IMG/VR virus record: IMGVR_UViG_3300010371_000040
Location: 1 to 59,889 of that record
From: a virus
DNA length: 59,889 bases
Direction: 5' to 3' (one strand)
Shown in pieces: positions 7,691 through 15,636 of the stretch. Both the position numbers and the translations under genes were made by a program. Position 1 is the stretch's first letter. Each line of letters begins with the position of its first letter. The notes under the pieces are model-generated. The model made no database searches, had not been told where the DNA came from, and worked only from the letters and a program-made list of their open reading frames with translations.

Positions 7691-7821
7691 CCAAGGGCGA
7701 ATTCATCGAAAAGCTGATCGCCGACCTGATGCGATCTCATCCGCTGAAGACGGCGGCTCAGCGTCGGCGGCTGGCCGAGGAGATCTGGCGGCAATACATG
7801 CTGCACGGGTTCGGTCCGTAA
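7687..7821 (+). CDS. Hypothetical very small protein, 44 residues
   Basis: The ATG at 7687 overlaps the methyltransferase stop (ATGA). The product MTKGEFIEKLIADLMRSHPL ... RQYMLHGFGP is basic and helical, without a known domain. Coupling to the methyltransferase is the main support. Confidence 0.55.
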   Translation: MTKGEFIEKLIADLMRSHPLKTAAQRRRLAEEIWRQYMLHGFGP

Positions 7822-7979
7822 TTTCTTGACCGATCCACTTAATAGGGAATAGCTTTTCAACCGTCCGCCCCGGCCAGGGCACATGGACACGGGTGGGGTA
7901 GTCGCCGGAGTCGTTCCCGGTCGGCAGCTCCACCCACCCCTGCCGCATTCTTGCGGCGCGAACGACAGGAGAAAACGCC

Positions 7980-8147
7980 ATGAGTGCGCCAGGACCACAA
8001 TCCACCGAGCACCTTTCCAGTCTCCGCGCTGCCCTGACAGCCGACGACCTGTTCATCCCCTCCGCCCTTCCCCGTGACAGCGGCGAGCGCGCGACCGTGG
8101 AAATCCTCGCGTCGATTGAGCGGGCTGTCGAGCGGGTGTCATCATGA
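7980..8147 (+). CDS. Hypothetical small protein, 55 residues
   Basis: ATG at 7980 with AGGAGAAAACGCC directly upstream. It ends by ATGA overlap with the gene at 8144. The sequence is helical and acidic (ALTADDLF ... ATVEILASIERAVERV). No family recognised. The 158 bp before it hold no gene I can support. Confidence 0.65.
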   Translation: MSAPGPQSTEHLSSLRAALTADDLFIPSALPRDSGERATVEILASIERAVERVSS

Positions 8148-8563
8148 CCCGGACCACCGATACACCCCATAGGGGACATACAGAACTACCGTGGCGCGTG
8201 ACTGAAACTTGGTCGCCGCCGGTCGGCAACTATTCGCCAGGGCCGAATGAAGAGGTTCGCGACGGAAAGATTTTCTGGGGCTACTCGATTTCTGGCAGCG
8301 ACGAGCGCGGTGCTCATATCCTGCCAACCCTTGGCGCGATCCACAACTTTCCAGATCAAATCCACGCCAACGCCGCCTTCATTGTCCAGGCCGTCAACTC
8401 CCACTATGGGCTGATAGAGGCGCTGGAGAAGGCGCGCGACACTTTCCGCCACTACGGAGACCTGCACGCCGCCAAGCCCGACGAGGTGAAGGCAAAGCGC
8501 AACTACGACCTCGCCGACGAAATGGATGCAGCACTTAAGGCAGCGAGAGGGGAGAAGTCGTGA
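8144..8563 (+). CDS. Hypothetical phage protein, 139 residues
   Basis: The central segment HANAAFIVQAVNSHYGLIEA is a phrase I associate with many small phage proteins of unknown role, followed by a charged helical end. Overlaps both neighbours by ATGA/GTGA. No catalytic motif is visible. Confidence 0.75.
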   Translation: MTRTTDTPHRGHTELPWRVTETWSPPVGNYSPGPNEEVRDGKIFWGYSISGSDERGAHILPTLGAIHNFPDQIHANAAFIVQAVNSHYGLIEALEKARDTFRHYGDLHAAKPDEVKAKRNYDLADEMDAALKAARGEKS

Positions 8564-8814
8564 GCGAGCGCCCCTTCTCGCCCGCGAGCGATCCGCCCGA
8601 GCCCACGCACTGCCACCTCTGCGGCGACAAATTCTCAGCGCTCGCACCGCGCCACAAGCACCATCGCGACTGCTGCACGCACTGCATCCGTGAAAAGCTG
8701 CTAAGCATCCAAGGCATCGATATGACGGACCGTCGGCCGTGGATCGATCAGCTTTACGCTGCTTGGCTGGCTCAGGACGACCAGCCGTTCGATGTTCCGG
8801 AGCGGTCCGAATGA
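8560..8814 (+). CDS. Small zinc-ribbon protein, 84 residues, GTG start
   Basis: GTG 8560 overlaps the previous stop. The N-terminal half holds CHLCGDKF, then a His-rich stretch and CCTHC, a likely four-ligand zinc site. The C-terminal half is acidic. Coupled by ATGA to the replication-initiation gene, so it may act with it; the role is inferred only from position. Confidence 0.65.
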   Translation: MSERPFSPASDPPEPTHCHLCGDKFSALAPRHKHHRDCCTHCIREKLLSIQGIDMTDRRPWIDQLYAAWLAQDDQPFDVPERSE

Positions 8815-9584
8815 GCGGCTGGTATCGCATGTACGACGACGAGTTGGACGATCCGCGCATACAGCGTCTGCCGGCCGAAGACTTCAAATTCCGGATGAAC
8901 TGCCTGCACCTCGCGAACCGCCACGGCGGGTTTTTGCCCTCGATCGAAGACATCGCCTTTGCGTTTCGTATGACCGATATCGCTGTCCGATCGACCCTCG
9001 ATCGCCTGCTTATCGCTGGCCTGATCGAAGTATCGAAAGGTGGGCCGAACGGTAAGCGGATCGCTCCTTTGGACTGGAATAAAAGGCAATACAAATCAGA
9101 TACTTCAACCGAAAGAGTGCAACGTTTCAGGGAACGACAGGCAACGGCGACTGAAACGCCATTACGCGCGCGTTCAGAATCAGATCAGAATCAGAATCTT
9201 AAATCCACGGCTGACGCCGTCGTGGTCGATCTATTTGGCGGTCAGCAGCAGCCCGAACCTGTCCAGGCCGCGATCGAACCCGACCAATCGTACACACCGA
9301 CCAAGGAATTTTGGGACCTCGGGCCGGCCGTGCTCAAAGCCGTCGGCGTCGAGCAGAAATCCATACGTGGCCTGATGGGCAAGCTGCAGAAGGCCAGGCG
9401 CCCGGACGAGTGCTGCCGGATCATCGAGCTGATGTCCGAGCAGCCACCCGCCGATCCGGTGCCGTGGCTGATGTCCTGGTGCAATCCGGCTCGACGCGTG
9501 CCGTTTGCCAACGGCCGACCTCCGCCCGATCCAGGCGACGACGGCTCGCCGTTCGGTTCCGGGGAAGTCATGGACAGCTGGTAA
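8811..9584 (+). CDS. Replication-initiation / helicase-loader type protein
   Basis: A 257-residue protein starting at ATG 8811 (ATGA overlap). The first 90 residues (WYRMYDDELDDPRIQRLPAE ... FRMTDIAVRSTLDRLLIAGL) form a winged-helix resembling phage replisome-organiser N-termini. A charged linker (STERVQRFRERQA) follows, then a C-terminal helical domain. It lies immediately before the primase-helicase genes, fitting a DNA-binding initiator that recruits the helicase. No Walker motif is present, so it is not a DnaC ATPase. Confidence 0.65.
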   Translation: MSGWYRMYDDELDDPRIQRLPAEDFKFRMNCLHLANRHGGFLPSIEDIAFAFRMTDIAVRSTLDRLLIAGLIEVSKGGPNGKRIAPLDWNKRQYKSDTSTERVQRFRERQATATETPLRARSESDQNQNLKSTADAVVVDLFGGQQQPEPVQAAIEPDQSYTPTKEFWDLGPAVLKAVGVEQKSIRGLMGKLQKARRPDECCRIIELMSEQPPADPVPWLMSWCNPARRVPFANGRPPPDPGDDGSPFGSGEVMDSW

Positions 9585-9588
9585 AATC

Positions 9589-9888
9589 ATGGGGATGCAC
9601 GATGAAATTACGAAATTGGGGATCAAGCTGCCATCAACGGCACCGGGGACCTACCACACGACCTGCCCAAAATGCTCGCACACCAGGAAGCACAAAACCG
9701 CGCGCTGCCTCACCGTCACCATCGAGCGAGACCGCTTCAAGCATTTTTGCCACCATTGCGGCTGGAAAGGTGTCGTAAGCGATGGCGCTGAGCAGCAAAG
9801 CCATCGATTGGGCCAAAGGCCGCGGAATCAGCGAGTCGACTTTGGCGGCGCTCGGCGTCGACAGCGGTACGACCTGGATGGGCGATGA
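9589..9888 (+). CDS. Primase zinc-ribbon in its own reading frame
   Basis: ATG at 9589 (second ATG at 9595). The first about 62 residues are the zinc-binding domain of a T7 gp4-like primase: TTCPKCSHTRKHKT ... FKHFCHHCGWKG. In typical enzymes this domain continues in frame into the TOPRIM/helicase part. Here the frame instead runs about 100 bp over the start of the next gene and stops at 9888, giving 99 residues whose tail looks like out-of-frame sequence. Either the primase is split into two polypeptides or a frameshift joins them. Confidence 0.65.
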   Translation: MGMHDEITKLGIKLPSTAPGTYHTTCPKCSHTRKHKTARCLTVTIERDRFKHFCHHCGWKGVVSDGAEQQSHRLGQRPRNQRVDFGGARRRQRYDLDGR

Positions 9889-11251
9889 GCGGGGCGAATG
9901 CGAGGTAATCGCCTTCCCGTACCGTCGCGGCGCCAAGGTCATCAACTGCAAATACCGGACGATCGAGGGCAAAGACTTCAAGCAGATGAAGGACCCGGAG
10001 CTGCGTTTCTGGAACGCGGACGCGGTACTTGCCGGGGAGAAGCGCGAGGTTTTCATCGTCGAGGGGGAGTGTGACGCCCTGGCGATGGTCGAGGCAGGCC
10101 TGTCGATCGACGCGGTGCTCAGCGTGCCGAACGGGGCGCCGTCACAGGCCTCCGACGCTCCCGAACAGCAGGACCGCTACCGGTTCGTCGAGACGGCGCT
10201 GGGCGAGGGGATGGGGAAGGTCAAGAAGTTCGTGATCGCCGTCGACCAGGACGCGCCCGGCCTCGCTCTGCGGCAGGACCTTGTGCGCCTGCTGGGCCCG
10301 GCGCGCTGCTCATTCATCGATTGGCCGTACGGCTGCAAGGACGCGAACGAATTCCTGCTGAAGTTCGGCGCCGAGGACTTGCGATCATATCTCACCGAGG
10401 CCGCGCAGGAATGGCCGGTGGAGGGGTTGTACCGTCTATCCGAGCTGCCGGAGCAGGCGCCTTTCGAGACCTGGTTGCCAGGCTTCCGAGAGTGGGAAAA
10501 CAAGCTACGATTCGCGGCCAGGACTGTGAGCGTTTGCACCGGCTATCCCGGGCACGGAAAGACGTCTCTGATGACCCAAATCTGGTATCAGATCTGCCGC
10601 GATTATAACCTGTCGGTGGCGATGGCGAGTTTCGAGACGCGGCCGAAGCCTCACCAGCGAAAGAACATCCGCCAGTTCATGTACGGCAAGCCCCAGGGCG
10701 AGCTTTCGGATAATCAGATCGCCGAGGCCGATAAGTGGGCCGACGATCATATGTATTGGATGGTCCACCCGAATCGCAAACCTTCCCTCCGCTGGCTGTT
10801 GGACACCGCGGAGGTTGCCATAATCCGGCATAGGGTACGCTCCGTTTCGATCGATCCCTGGAATCGCCTCGAGGGTGATCGGCCGCAGGGGATGTCCGAG
10901 ACCGATTACATCGGCCAGTGCCTGGACGAGTGCATCGACTTCGCCAACGACATGAACGTCCACGTCCAGATCCTCGCGCACCCCGCTAAGACCGACCCCA
11001 ACCACCGAAAGAGCCCGCCGCAGCTCTACGACATCGCCGGCAGCTCGCACTGGAATAACAAGGTCGATCTTGGCCTGTGCGTCCATCGGCCGGCGACATT
11101 CGAAGGCGGCCAGCGCAAGACCGAGGCCAATCTGTACGTGCTCAAGACGCGCTTTGAGGAGCTCGGTTATCCGTGCAAGTTGGCGCTGGATTATAGGCTG
11201 GATCAGCGGCGGTACGTCTCGACCGATTATCAGGTGGGGGCGGTGCCGTGA
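9782..11251 (+). CDS. TOPRIM / DnaB-type primase-helicase
   Basis: A 489-residue protein. The TOPRIM domain shows EGECDALAMVEAG at 94-106 and VDQDAPG further on. The RecA-like helicase has Walker A GYPGHGKTS (254-262), a Walker-B-like VSIDPWNR and LAHPAKTD. This is the T7 gp4-type replicative primase-helicase minus its zinc ribbon, which lies in another frame just upstream. ATG 9782 follows a TAA in its own frame at 9776-9778, so it cannot simply be extended in frame. The stop overlaps a GTG that begins the methyltransferase remnant. Confidence 0.9.
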   Translation: MALSSKAIDWAKGRGISESTLAALGVDSGTTWMGDERGECEVIAFPYRRGAKVINCKYRTIEGKDFKQMKDPELRFWNADAVLAGEKREVFIVEGECDALAMVEAGLSIDAVLSVPNGAPSQASDAPEQQDRYRFVETALGEGMGKVKKFVIAVDQDAPGLALRQDLVRLLGPARCSFIDWPYGCKDANEFLLKFGAEDLRSYLTEAAQEWPVEGLYRLSELPEQAPFETWLPGFREWENKLRFAARTVSVCTGYPGHGKTSLMTQIWYQICRDYNLSVAMASFETRPKPHQRKNIRQFMYGKPQGELSDNQIAEADKWADDHMYWMVHPNRKPSLRWLLDTAEVAIIRHRVRSVSIDPWNRLEGDRPQGMSETDYIGQCLDECIDFANDMNVHVQILAHPAKTDPNHRKSPPQLYDIAGSSHWNNKVDLGLCVHRPATFEGGQRKTEANLYVLKTRFEELGYPCKLALDYRLDQRRYVSTDYQVGAVP

Positions 11252-11343
11252 TCTACGGCAGCGTGTGCAGCGGGATAGAAGCCGCGACGGCCGCTTGGCA
11301 TCCCCATGCTTATCCGGTTCCCACCCATAGCCACAACGCCTAG
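11248..11343 (+). pseudogene. C5-cytosine methyltransferase remnant, N-terminus
   Basis: GTG 11248 overlaps the primase-helicase stop. The product opens with MIYGSVCSGIEAATAAWHP, the SAM-binding FxGxG-like start of Dcm-type phage methyltransferases, but stops at 11343 after 31 residues. The matching C-terminus is found at 11770-12096. The catalytic PCQ/ENV region is missing, replaced by an unrelated gene at 11353-11760. Confidence 0.75.
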
Positions 11344-11352
11344 GAGATAGAC

Positions 11353-11760
11353 ATGGGAACGCATCTTATTGATGGCGAGTTTCAGTCGGACAAGTACCCG
11401 ACAACCCCGCGCGGCAAGGTTCCGCTGAGCACCAAGGACCCGACCGCTCAAGACCTGCTTTGGCAATACGCCCAGCGCCGCCGTTCGGTCGATGCCGAAT
11501 TCGCTGACGATCTGGAATGGGCGCTCACTAAGCACGGGTATGTCTACTCCCCCGACCTTCCCGGCACCCGCGTGACGCCTACAGATGAGATGATAGAGGC
11601 ATTCTGCGCGAAGATTGCCCCATTGGATGACTGCGATTGGGGTGCGAAGAAATACATTCGAGATGTACTCGCCCACTTCACCGCTCCTGCACGGGTAGAG
11701 CCTACCGACGAAGCAATTGTTTCACCGCCCAAAGCTACGGATAGTGGCGATGGGCGTTAA
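11353..11760 (+). CDS. Hypothetical phage protein, 135 residues, inserted in the methyltransferase gene
   Basis: ATG 11353 has a good ribosome site (TAGGAGATAGAC). The N-terminal FQSDKYPTTPRGKVPLS and DPTAQDLLWQYAQRRRSVDA segments look like a conserved phage family; the C-terminal half (TPTDEMIEAFCAKIAP) is a separate helical part. It carries no methyltransferase motif. It occupies exactly the place where the catalytic core of the flanking C5-methyltransferase should be. Confidence 0.75.
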   Translation: MGTHLIDGEFQSDKYPTTPRGKVPLSTKDPTAQDLLWQYAQRRRSVDAEFADDLEWALTKHGYVYSPDLPGTRVTPTDEMIEAFCAKIAPLDDCDWGAKKYIRDVLAHFTAPARVEPTDEAIVSPPKATDSGDGR

Positions 11761-11769
11761 CCGGATAAG

Positions 11770-12096
11770 CATGCCCTGAACCTACGCGGTCGGGAAGGCG
11801 GATCGCAGTTCGAAGAGGCGGACGTCGCCAGCCTCCGCTCGGCGAGCGGAGGCTCTAGCCGTTCCTACGTGTCGCAATCGGCCGTGCGGCGTCTGATGCC
11901 CGTCGAGTGTGAGAGATTGCAGGGATTCCCCGACGGGTGGACGGATGTGCCTTATCGGGGAAAGCCTGCGGCAGATGGTCCGCGGTACAAGGCTCTGGGC
12001 AACTCGATGGCGGTTCCGTGTATGCGGTGGATTGGCGAGAGAATTCAGATGGTGGACGACCTGCTCAGTCGACCATCCCCAGCCCGAGCGCCCTGA
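11770..12096 (+). pseudogene. C5-cytosine methyltransferase remnant, C-terminus
   Basis: In one frame from about 11770: HALNLRGREGGSQFEEADVA, then YVSQSAVRRLMPVECERLQG, FPDGWTDVPY, KPAADGPRYKALGNSMAVP and MRWIGERI. This is the target-recognition end and motifs IX-X of a Dcm-type enzyme. No start precedes it except a GTG at 11869. Together with 11248-11343 it shows one ancestral gene whose middle was deleted and replaced. The remnant cannot be catalytic alone. Confidence 0.8.
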
Positions 12097-12268
12097 TCTC
12101 CAGTTCCAGCTTCAGGCGCTCGCGGATGGCGTTGGCGTCGGCACCGGTGGGATCGCTGCCGTATCCATCGACCAGAATGCGCTCGATGATGTTCGTTGGC
12201 AGGCGCGCGACGTCCAAAGGCTCGCTCAGCGGTTGGCCGAAGAGTTCCCTAACTTCCCATTCCAGCAT
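12065..12268 (-). CDS. Possible small minus-strand gene, 67 residues
   Basis: A lone minus-strand frame overlapping the end of the methyltransferase remnant by 32 bp. The product (MLEWEVRELFGQPLSEPLDV ... LKLELEIRALGLGMVD) has protein-like helical composition, and GGAGG lies 12 bp before the ATG. No family recognised. It has no other minus-strand neighbour, so support is moderate. Confidence 0.45.
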   Translation of the reverse strand: MLEWEVRELFGQPLSEPLDVARLPTNIIERILVDGYGSDPTGADANAIRERLKLELEIRALGLGMVD

Positions 12269-12372
12269 GATTTTCTCAGCCTCCGACGCGCAGTGAAAGG
12301 CAGGCGACGAACATCGCTCCCGCCGCGCCCTTCGCTATCCTGTGCTTACCACAGTCAACAGGAGCGAAATCC

Positions 12373-12696
12373 ATGGATGAGCGAATCTATGAGATCGCCA
12401 TCAACGATGGGCACGCGATCCAGCGGTATCGTGCTGTCGAATACGAGGGCGCGATATGGCTCGCCTTAGCCTGGATCGCCAATGATCGAGAACGATGGCA
12501 AGCGCCAACGATATTGGTCGGTCTGGAGAATCATCAGGTCCGAGATCACCGGACGATGGTTGGTGTCCCGGATTTCTCGATACCCTCACCAGTGCCCAAA
12601 GCTGAAATCGAGGCCCTTTCCCGAGGGGAACCAGTCGCCGGATACAGAGTGGTAAGGTCTCCGCCGTTGCGATTTCCCTTAGAGACCCGTCACTGA
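12373..12696 (+). CDS. Hypothetical protein, 107 residues
   Basis: ATG 12373 follows AACAGGAGCGAAATCC, a clear ribosome site. The sequence is mixed alpha/beta (EYEGAIWLALAWI, GYRVVRSPP) with no recognised motif. It opens a short segment of looser spacing than the coupled genes upstream. Confidence 0.65.
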   Translation: MDERIYEIAINDGHAIQRYRAVEYEGAIWLALAWIANDRERWQAPTILVGLENHQVRDHRTMVGVPDFSIPSPVPKAEIEALSRGEPVAGYRVVRSPPLRFPLETRH

Positions 12697-12727
12697 TGTC
12701 CGGTTCTGTCATACGGGATGATCCACT

Positions 12728-13375
12728 GTGACTAAGCGCAAGGACACACACCCGCTGGAAAAGGCGGCTCTTGAGCGCCACGCTGCTGCGGTCGGTGAAA
12801 TCGTCTTGGCGTGGAACGACCTACACGAGCATCTGTCCTTCATATTCTCCACCATCTTGGCTCATCCGCATCCGCTGGTGGCACACGCGCTTTGGACCAC
12901 GCTCGCGAACGACGCCGCTCAGCGCGATCTATTCCTCGCTGCCTTGGAAATGCCGGACATTGGACCGCCGCCCCGTATTCGGGAAAAGTTCAAATGGGCG
13001 ATAAAGCAGTTGGGCGGCCTGGCTGTGTATCGCAACGACATCGTCCACGGCTCCACAGGCTTCCTGATCAACGACAAAGGCGTCGAGATGGGTTTCTCAG
13101 TGTCCGGAAACTCCCTGAAGCGACTAATTCGCCATCGCCACGGCCCTGTAGGCATCGGCCTGCCCGAGGTCATGTCGATGCTGCGGGACGATCTGCGGCG
13201 GATCGACGATTATGTTTCGGACGTTTGGCGCTCGATGCCGCCGATGAAGCTGCGCACATCGCCTTGTAGACCGCGACTGCGGCTTCTCGAAGCCATTGGT
13301 CGGGCCATCGCTCAAGAGCCTCGCCCCCCTCACAAGAAAGCACGAAAGCGCCAGCGGAAATCATCTTCCCGGTGA
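12728..13375 (+). CDS. HEPN-like protein, putative RNase
   Basis: A 215-residue protein from GTG 12728. The N-terminal 120 residues are helical (VGEIVLAWNDLHEHLSFIF) and contain VYRNDIVHG. R102-N-D-I-V-H107 fits the R-x4-6-H active-site signature of HEPN ribonucleases, with the usual polar residue after Arg. The C-terminal 50 residues are very basic. HEPN proteins often serve in toxin or abortive-infection systems; no partner antitoxin is evident next to it. Assignment rests on a short motif and helix pattern. Confidence 0.4.
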   Translation: MTKRKDTHPLEKAALERHAAAVGEIVLAWNDLHEHLSFIFSTILAHPHPLVAHALWTTLANDAAQRDLFLAALEMPDIGPPPRIREKFKWAIKQLGGLAVYRNDIVHGSTGFLINDKGVEMGFSVSGNSLKRLIRHRHGPVGIGLPEVMSMLRDDLRRIDDYVSDVWRSMPPMKLRTSPCRPRLRLLEAIGRAIAQEPRPPHKKARKRQRKSSSR

Positions 13376-13725
13376 TCGCTGCGTTTTTGCGTTGGCGGGA
13401 TATGCGTGGCGATGCGCTCATCACGCACCGCCTGCGGCGGCCTGTCGATAAAACCCTACCACTTGTGCCTACTACGTTAAAGTGATAATTCCCCCTGTTG
13501 CGGTGTAGTCTACAGGAATTCGCCGGGTTGGCAAGCGCCAGAAACACCGAGGCCCCGGATGCTGGGAGCAGCACCGGGGCCTTCTTCGATCCGCCGTCCC
13601 TGCCGAAGCCAGGGGTGCGGAAAGCGGGTTGACGGCAAAGTTACCAAGCCGTACCGTCGCATCGCTTGGCGGCGATTTCACCTACATACGGTCAGCCGCG
13701 CTCCAACGCAAGCTTTCGGGTGCGT
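13376..13725. other. Intergenic 350 bp with one ACTACACCR site
   Basis: No gene I can support. It holds GGTGTAGT at 13502-13509, one copy of the dispersed motif, inside a short inverted repeat (CCTGT ... ACAGG, 13494-13516). An A/T-richer stretch (actacgttaaagtgataatt) precedes it and may be part of a promoter for the Lar-like gene. Confidence 0.5.
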
Positions 13726-14034
13726 ATGTCCGATTTCTGGTCACATCTCGCGTTGTTCGCCGGCCTGATCGTCGTGGTCGCGACGGCGGGCGCGTACCTC
13801 TTTCGCCGTAGATCCGACCGCGCCGACAGCCAGGCGATCCCGCTCCGCTCGCACATCGGCGATATCGGCGAATTCATCGAATGCCGCCAGCCATGCCCGT
13901 TCTGCCGATCGTCGGACCTGGTGCTCGATGTGGATTCGCTATGCAAGCACCACGTGGCGTGCGACCGGTGCGGGATATGGGGCCCGGCCGGGGATGATCC
14001 CGCGGACGCCGTGGCGATTTGGGATAAGCGGTGA
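13726..14034 (+). CDS. Lar-like zinc protein with N-terminal membrane anchor
   Basis: A 102-residue protein from ATG 13726. Residues about 7-25 (LALFAGLIVVVATAGAYLF) form one membrane segment. The C-terminus, CPFCRSSDL ... VACDRCGIWGPAGDDP ... AIWDKR, matches the restriction-alleviation (Lar) zinc-finger pattern CPFCG-x-CxxCG-GP-AxxxWN. Lar proteins are normally soluble, so the anchor is odd. The upstream ribosome site is weak, and a longer start is possible. Confidence 0.6.
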   Translation: MSDFWSHLALFAGLIVVVATAGAYLFRRRSDRADSQAIPLRSHIGDIGEFIECRQPCPFCRSSDLVLDVDSLCKHHVACDRCGIWGPAGDDPADAVAIWDKR

Positions 14035-14306
14035 TGGCGGTCAAACCCCTCAAGGTTGTCGAGTTCAAGCCGGAGCGCGCGGATCCGGAAGTGGTCGATG
14101 CGCTCGCCGACCTCTTGGATCTCGCCAAATCCGGCCACCTGCGCGGGTTCGTCATGGTCACGACTGAATTGCTTGAGACCGGTGCCGCAGGAACCGCGAT
14201 TCTCGATGCCGGCGTGATGGATTCGATCAGATTCCTCGGCAAGATCTCGATGCTCGAGGCCAAGGTGCGGCGAGATTTCCTCGAGCATCTTGAGAGCGAC
14301 GAGTGA
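14031..14306 (+). CDS. Hypothetical protein, 91 residues
   Basis: GTG 14031 or ATG 14034, overlapping the Lar-like stop. The sequence is helical (VVDALADLLDLAKSGHLRGF) and followed by a likely strand. Coupled to the next gene by GTGA. No recognised family. Confidence 0.65.
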   Translation: MMAVKPLKVVEFKPERADPEVVDALADLLDLAKSGHLRGFVMVTTELLETGAAGTAILDAGVMDSIRFLGKISMLEAKVRRDFLEHLESDE

Positions 14307-14797
14307 TCGTGTACAAGCGCACCGCCAAATTCCAAGCGAAAGTCGCAGCATTATCGGGTGCGCCCCTGCAGAACTGGGATCATTTCCAGCAACGCCGGGG
14401 AAGCAAAAAGCCCGATACGGTCGAGCATTACGCTACGCAGCCGACCCAATCATTTTGCGTTTCGGTCTCCGGTGCGGATTATGAGCGTTGCATCGAGCTG
14501 AAGTCGTGGGGCTTCAAGTGGTGCGCACCGACCAAAAGCTGGATCCGCCTTTTCTCCGACAAGGGTAAGGCGATCAGCTTGGCCCGGGACCTCCGCGACC
14601 GCGGCTATCCCGTGAAGCTGCACAACGTGAAGCCGCAAGAGGCGCCCAAGCCAATCGTCCAGAAACAGCGCATCGAGATTTATGGCCCCGTGACCCGCAC
14701 GGAAGCCACAGGAAAAGCGCGATCGTATCGCGGGCAGGGAGGCCAGGCAGCGATTAGCGCCGGCGATGCCCATAAATGGCGTGAGAACCGCCGTTGA
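14303..14797 (+). CDS. Hypothetical protein, 164 residues, GTG start
   Basis: Coupled to the gene above. Basic, with a central WGFKWCAPTKSWIRLFSDKG segment and a Gly/Arg-rich end, suggesting nucleic-acid contact. No domain recognised. It is the last gene before the regulatory HTH/recombinase pair. Confidence 0.6.
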   Translation: MIVYKRTAKFQAKVAALSGAPLQNWDHFQQRRGSKKPDTVEHYATQPTQSFCVSVSGADYERCIELKSWGFKWCAPTKSWIRLFSDKGKAISLARDLRDRGYPVKLHNVKPQEAPKPIVQKQRIEIYGPVTRTEATGKARSYRGQGGQAAISAGDAHKWRENRR

Positions 14798-15131
14798 ACA
14801 GATTTTCCAACATAGTCTCTCGGGATACCGCCGAGGGTGCAATCGGGGCTCCGCCCAAGCCGTAACGCTTGTTCAGGCGCGGAGGCTACCGCGCTCGTCT
14901 CGTCGTTTCGTTAAACGATCCCAACCGGGGCAGCGCCCGCCATAGCGCAAACCCCTGCGGCTCAAAGTGTTGCCACGCGGCCAATCTCCTTCGCGCGCGG
15001 CAGTTAGCACTGAATTAAAGAGATATGATTTCCCATGCCCGAAACCCACCGAAATCCTTCCCTGCTACCATCCATCCGCTGCAAAACACGTCGCTCGTCG
15101 CGCACCCTGCATTCCTCGCAGATGGTAAGCC
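14798..15131. other. Intergenic 334 bp, no gene seen
   Basis: I looked for tRNA T-loop patterns and small coupled frames and found none. Short G/C hairpin potential exists (cggggctccgcccaag), and the end is A/T-rich (gaattaaagagatatgattt). It separates the plus-strand early genes from the 3' end of the minus-strand HTH gene. Confidence 0.4.
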
Positions 15132-15488
15132 TCAACCCTTCTTGCGTTGCTGGTCGAGGATGAGACGAAGCCACCGAGCAGCACCGGCAACACCCTCCAT
15201 CCGCTTGGCGTGTTCGTGCTCTGCGGCAGCCGCCAAGGTGCGTCGCAGGTCCGCTGAGAACCGAGTAGCCGTGCAACGGTCCAGCACCTGCTCAAGCACG
15301 GGCCGCGGGACAGTCAGGTGACCGCTGCCCCATTTCTGGACAGTCTGATATCGGCGTCCGAACACAGCCGCCATGCGACGATTCCAATCCTCTCCATATG
15401 CAACCCGAAAGATTTCGGAAAACCGTGGCTGAGATACCGAACCCGCTGCAACGTAATCCGCAGGCTCTTGAAGCCAAGTACGGGGCAT
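15132..15488 (-). CDS. HTH-type transcription regulator (repressor candidate)
   Basis: A 118-residue protein, start chosen at ATG 15488. FSEIFRVAYGEDWNRRMAAV then FGRRYQTVQKWGSGHLTVP read as a winged or Cro-type HTH with recognition helix near QTVQKW, followed by a Lys/Arg-rich helical C-terminus. It diverges from the serine recombinase across a region carrying a strong promoter and the dispersed GGTGTAGT motif. That arrangement makes it the best candidate for the protein that binds those sites. This is inference. Confidence 0.6.
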   Translation of the reverse strand: MPRTWLQEPADYVAAGSVSQPRFSEIFRVAYGEDWNRRMAAVFGRRYQTVQKWGSGHLTVPRPVLEQVLDRCTATRFSADLRRTLAAAAEHEHAKRMEGVAGAARWLRLILDQQRKKG

Positions 15489-15572
15489 GGCGTCGGCTCT
15501 CGCTCTGTCAGTGGTCGAAATTGACCCGTCCCGTGTAGTCCCGAAACCCGCAGAAAACAAGGCTTTTGGTGA

Positions 15573-15602
15573 TTGACATGCGGTGTAGTTGTTCGATATC
15601 TG
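15573..15602 (+). promoter_or_regulatory. Promoter with operator-like motif in its spacer
   Basis: TTGACA at 15573-15578, an 18-bp spacer, then TATCTG at 15597-15602. The spacer contains GGTGTAGTT (15582-15590), one of the 11 copies of the dispersed motif, where a bound protein would block RNA polymerase. It points toward the serine recombinase at 15637. Confidence 0.55.
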
Positions 15603-15636
15603 TCTAAGGGTCGCCATTGTCGAACGGGAAAAACAG

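Noticed and set aside
5072-11251. Phage DNA polymerase or RNA polymerase
   Set aside because: Looked for polymerase A/B or T7-type RNAP motifs through the replication block; none seen, only helicases, primase parts and nucleases.
15132-15617. Longer N-terminus (start at 15617) for the HTH regulator
   Set aside because: It would run through the promoter and operator-like region and adds non-family sequence; ATG 15488 is preferred.
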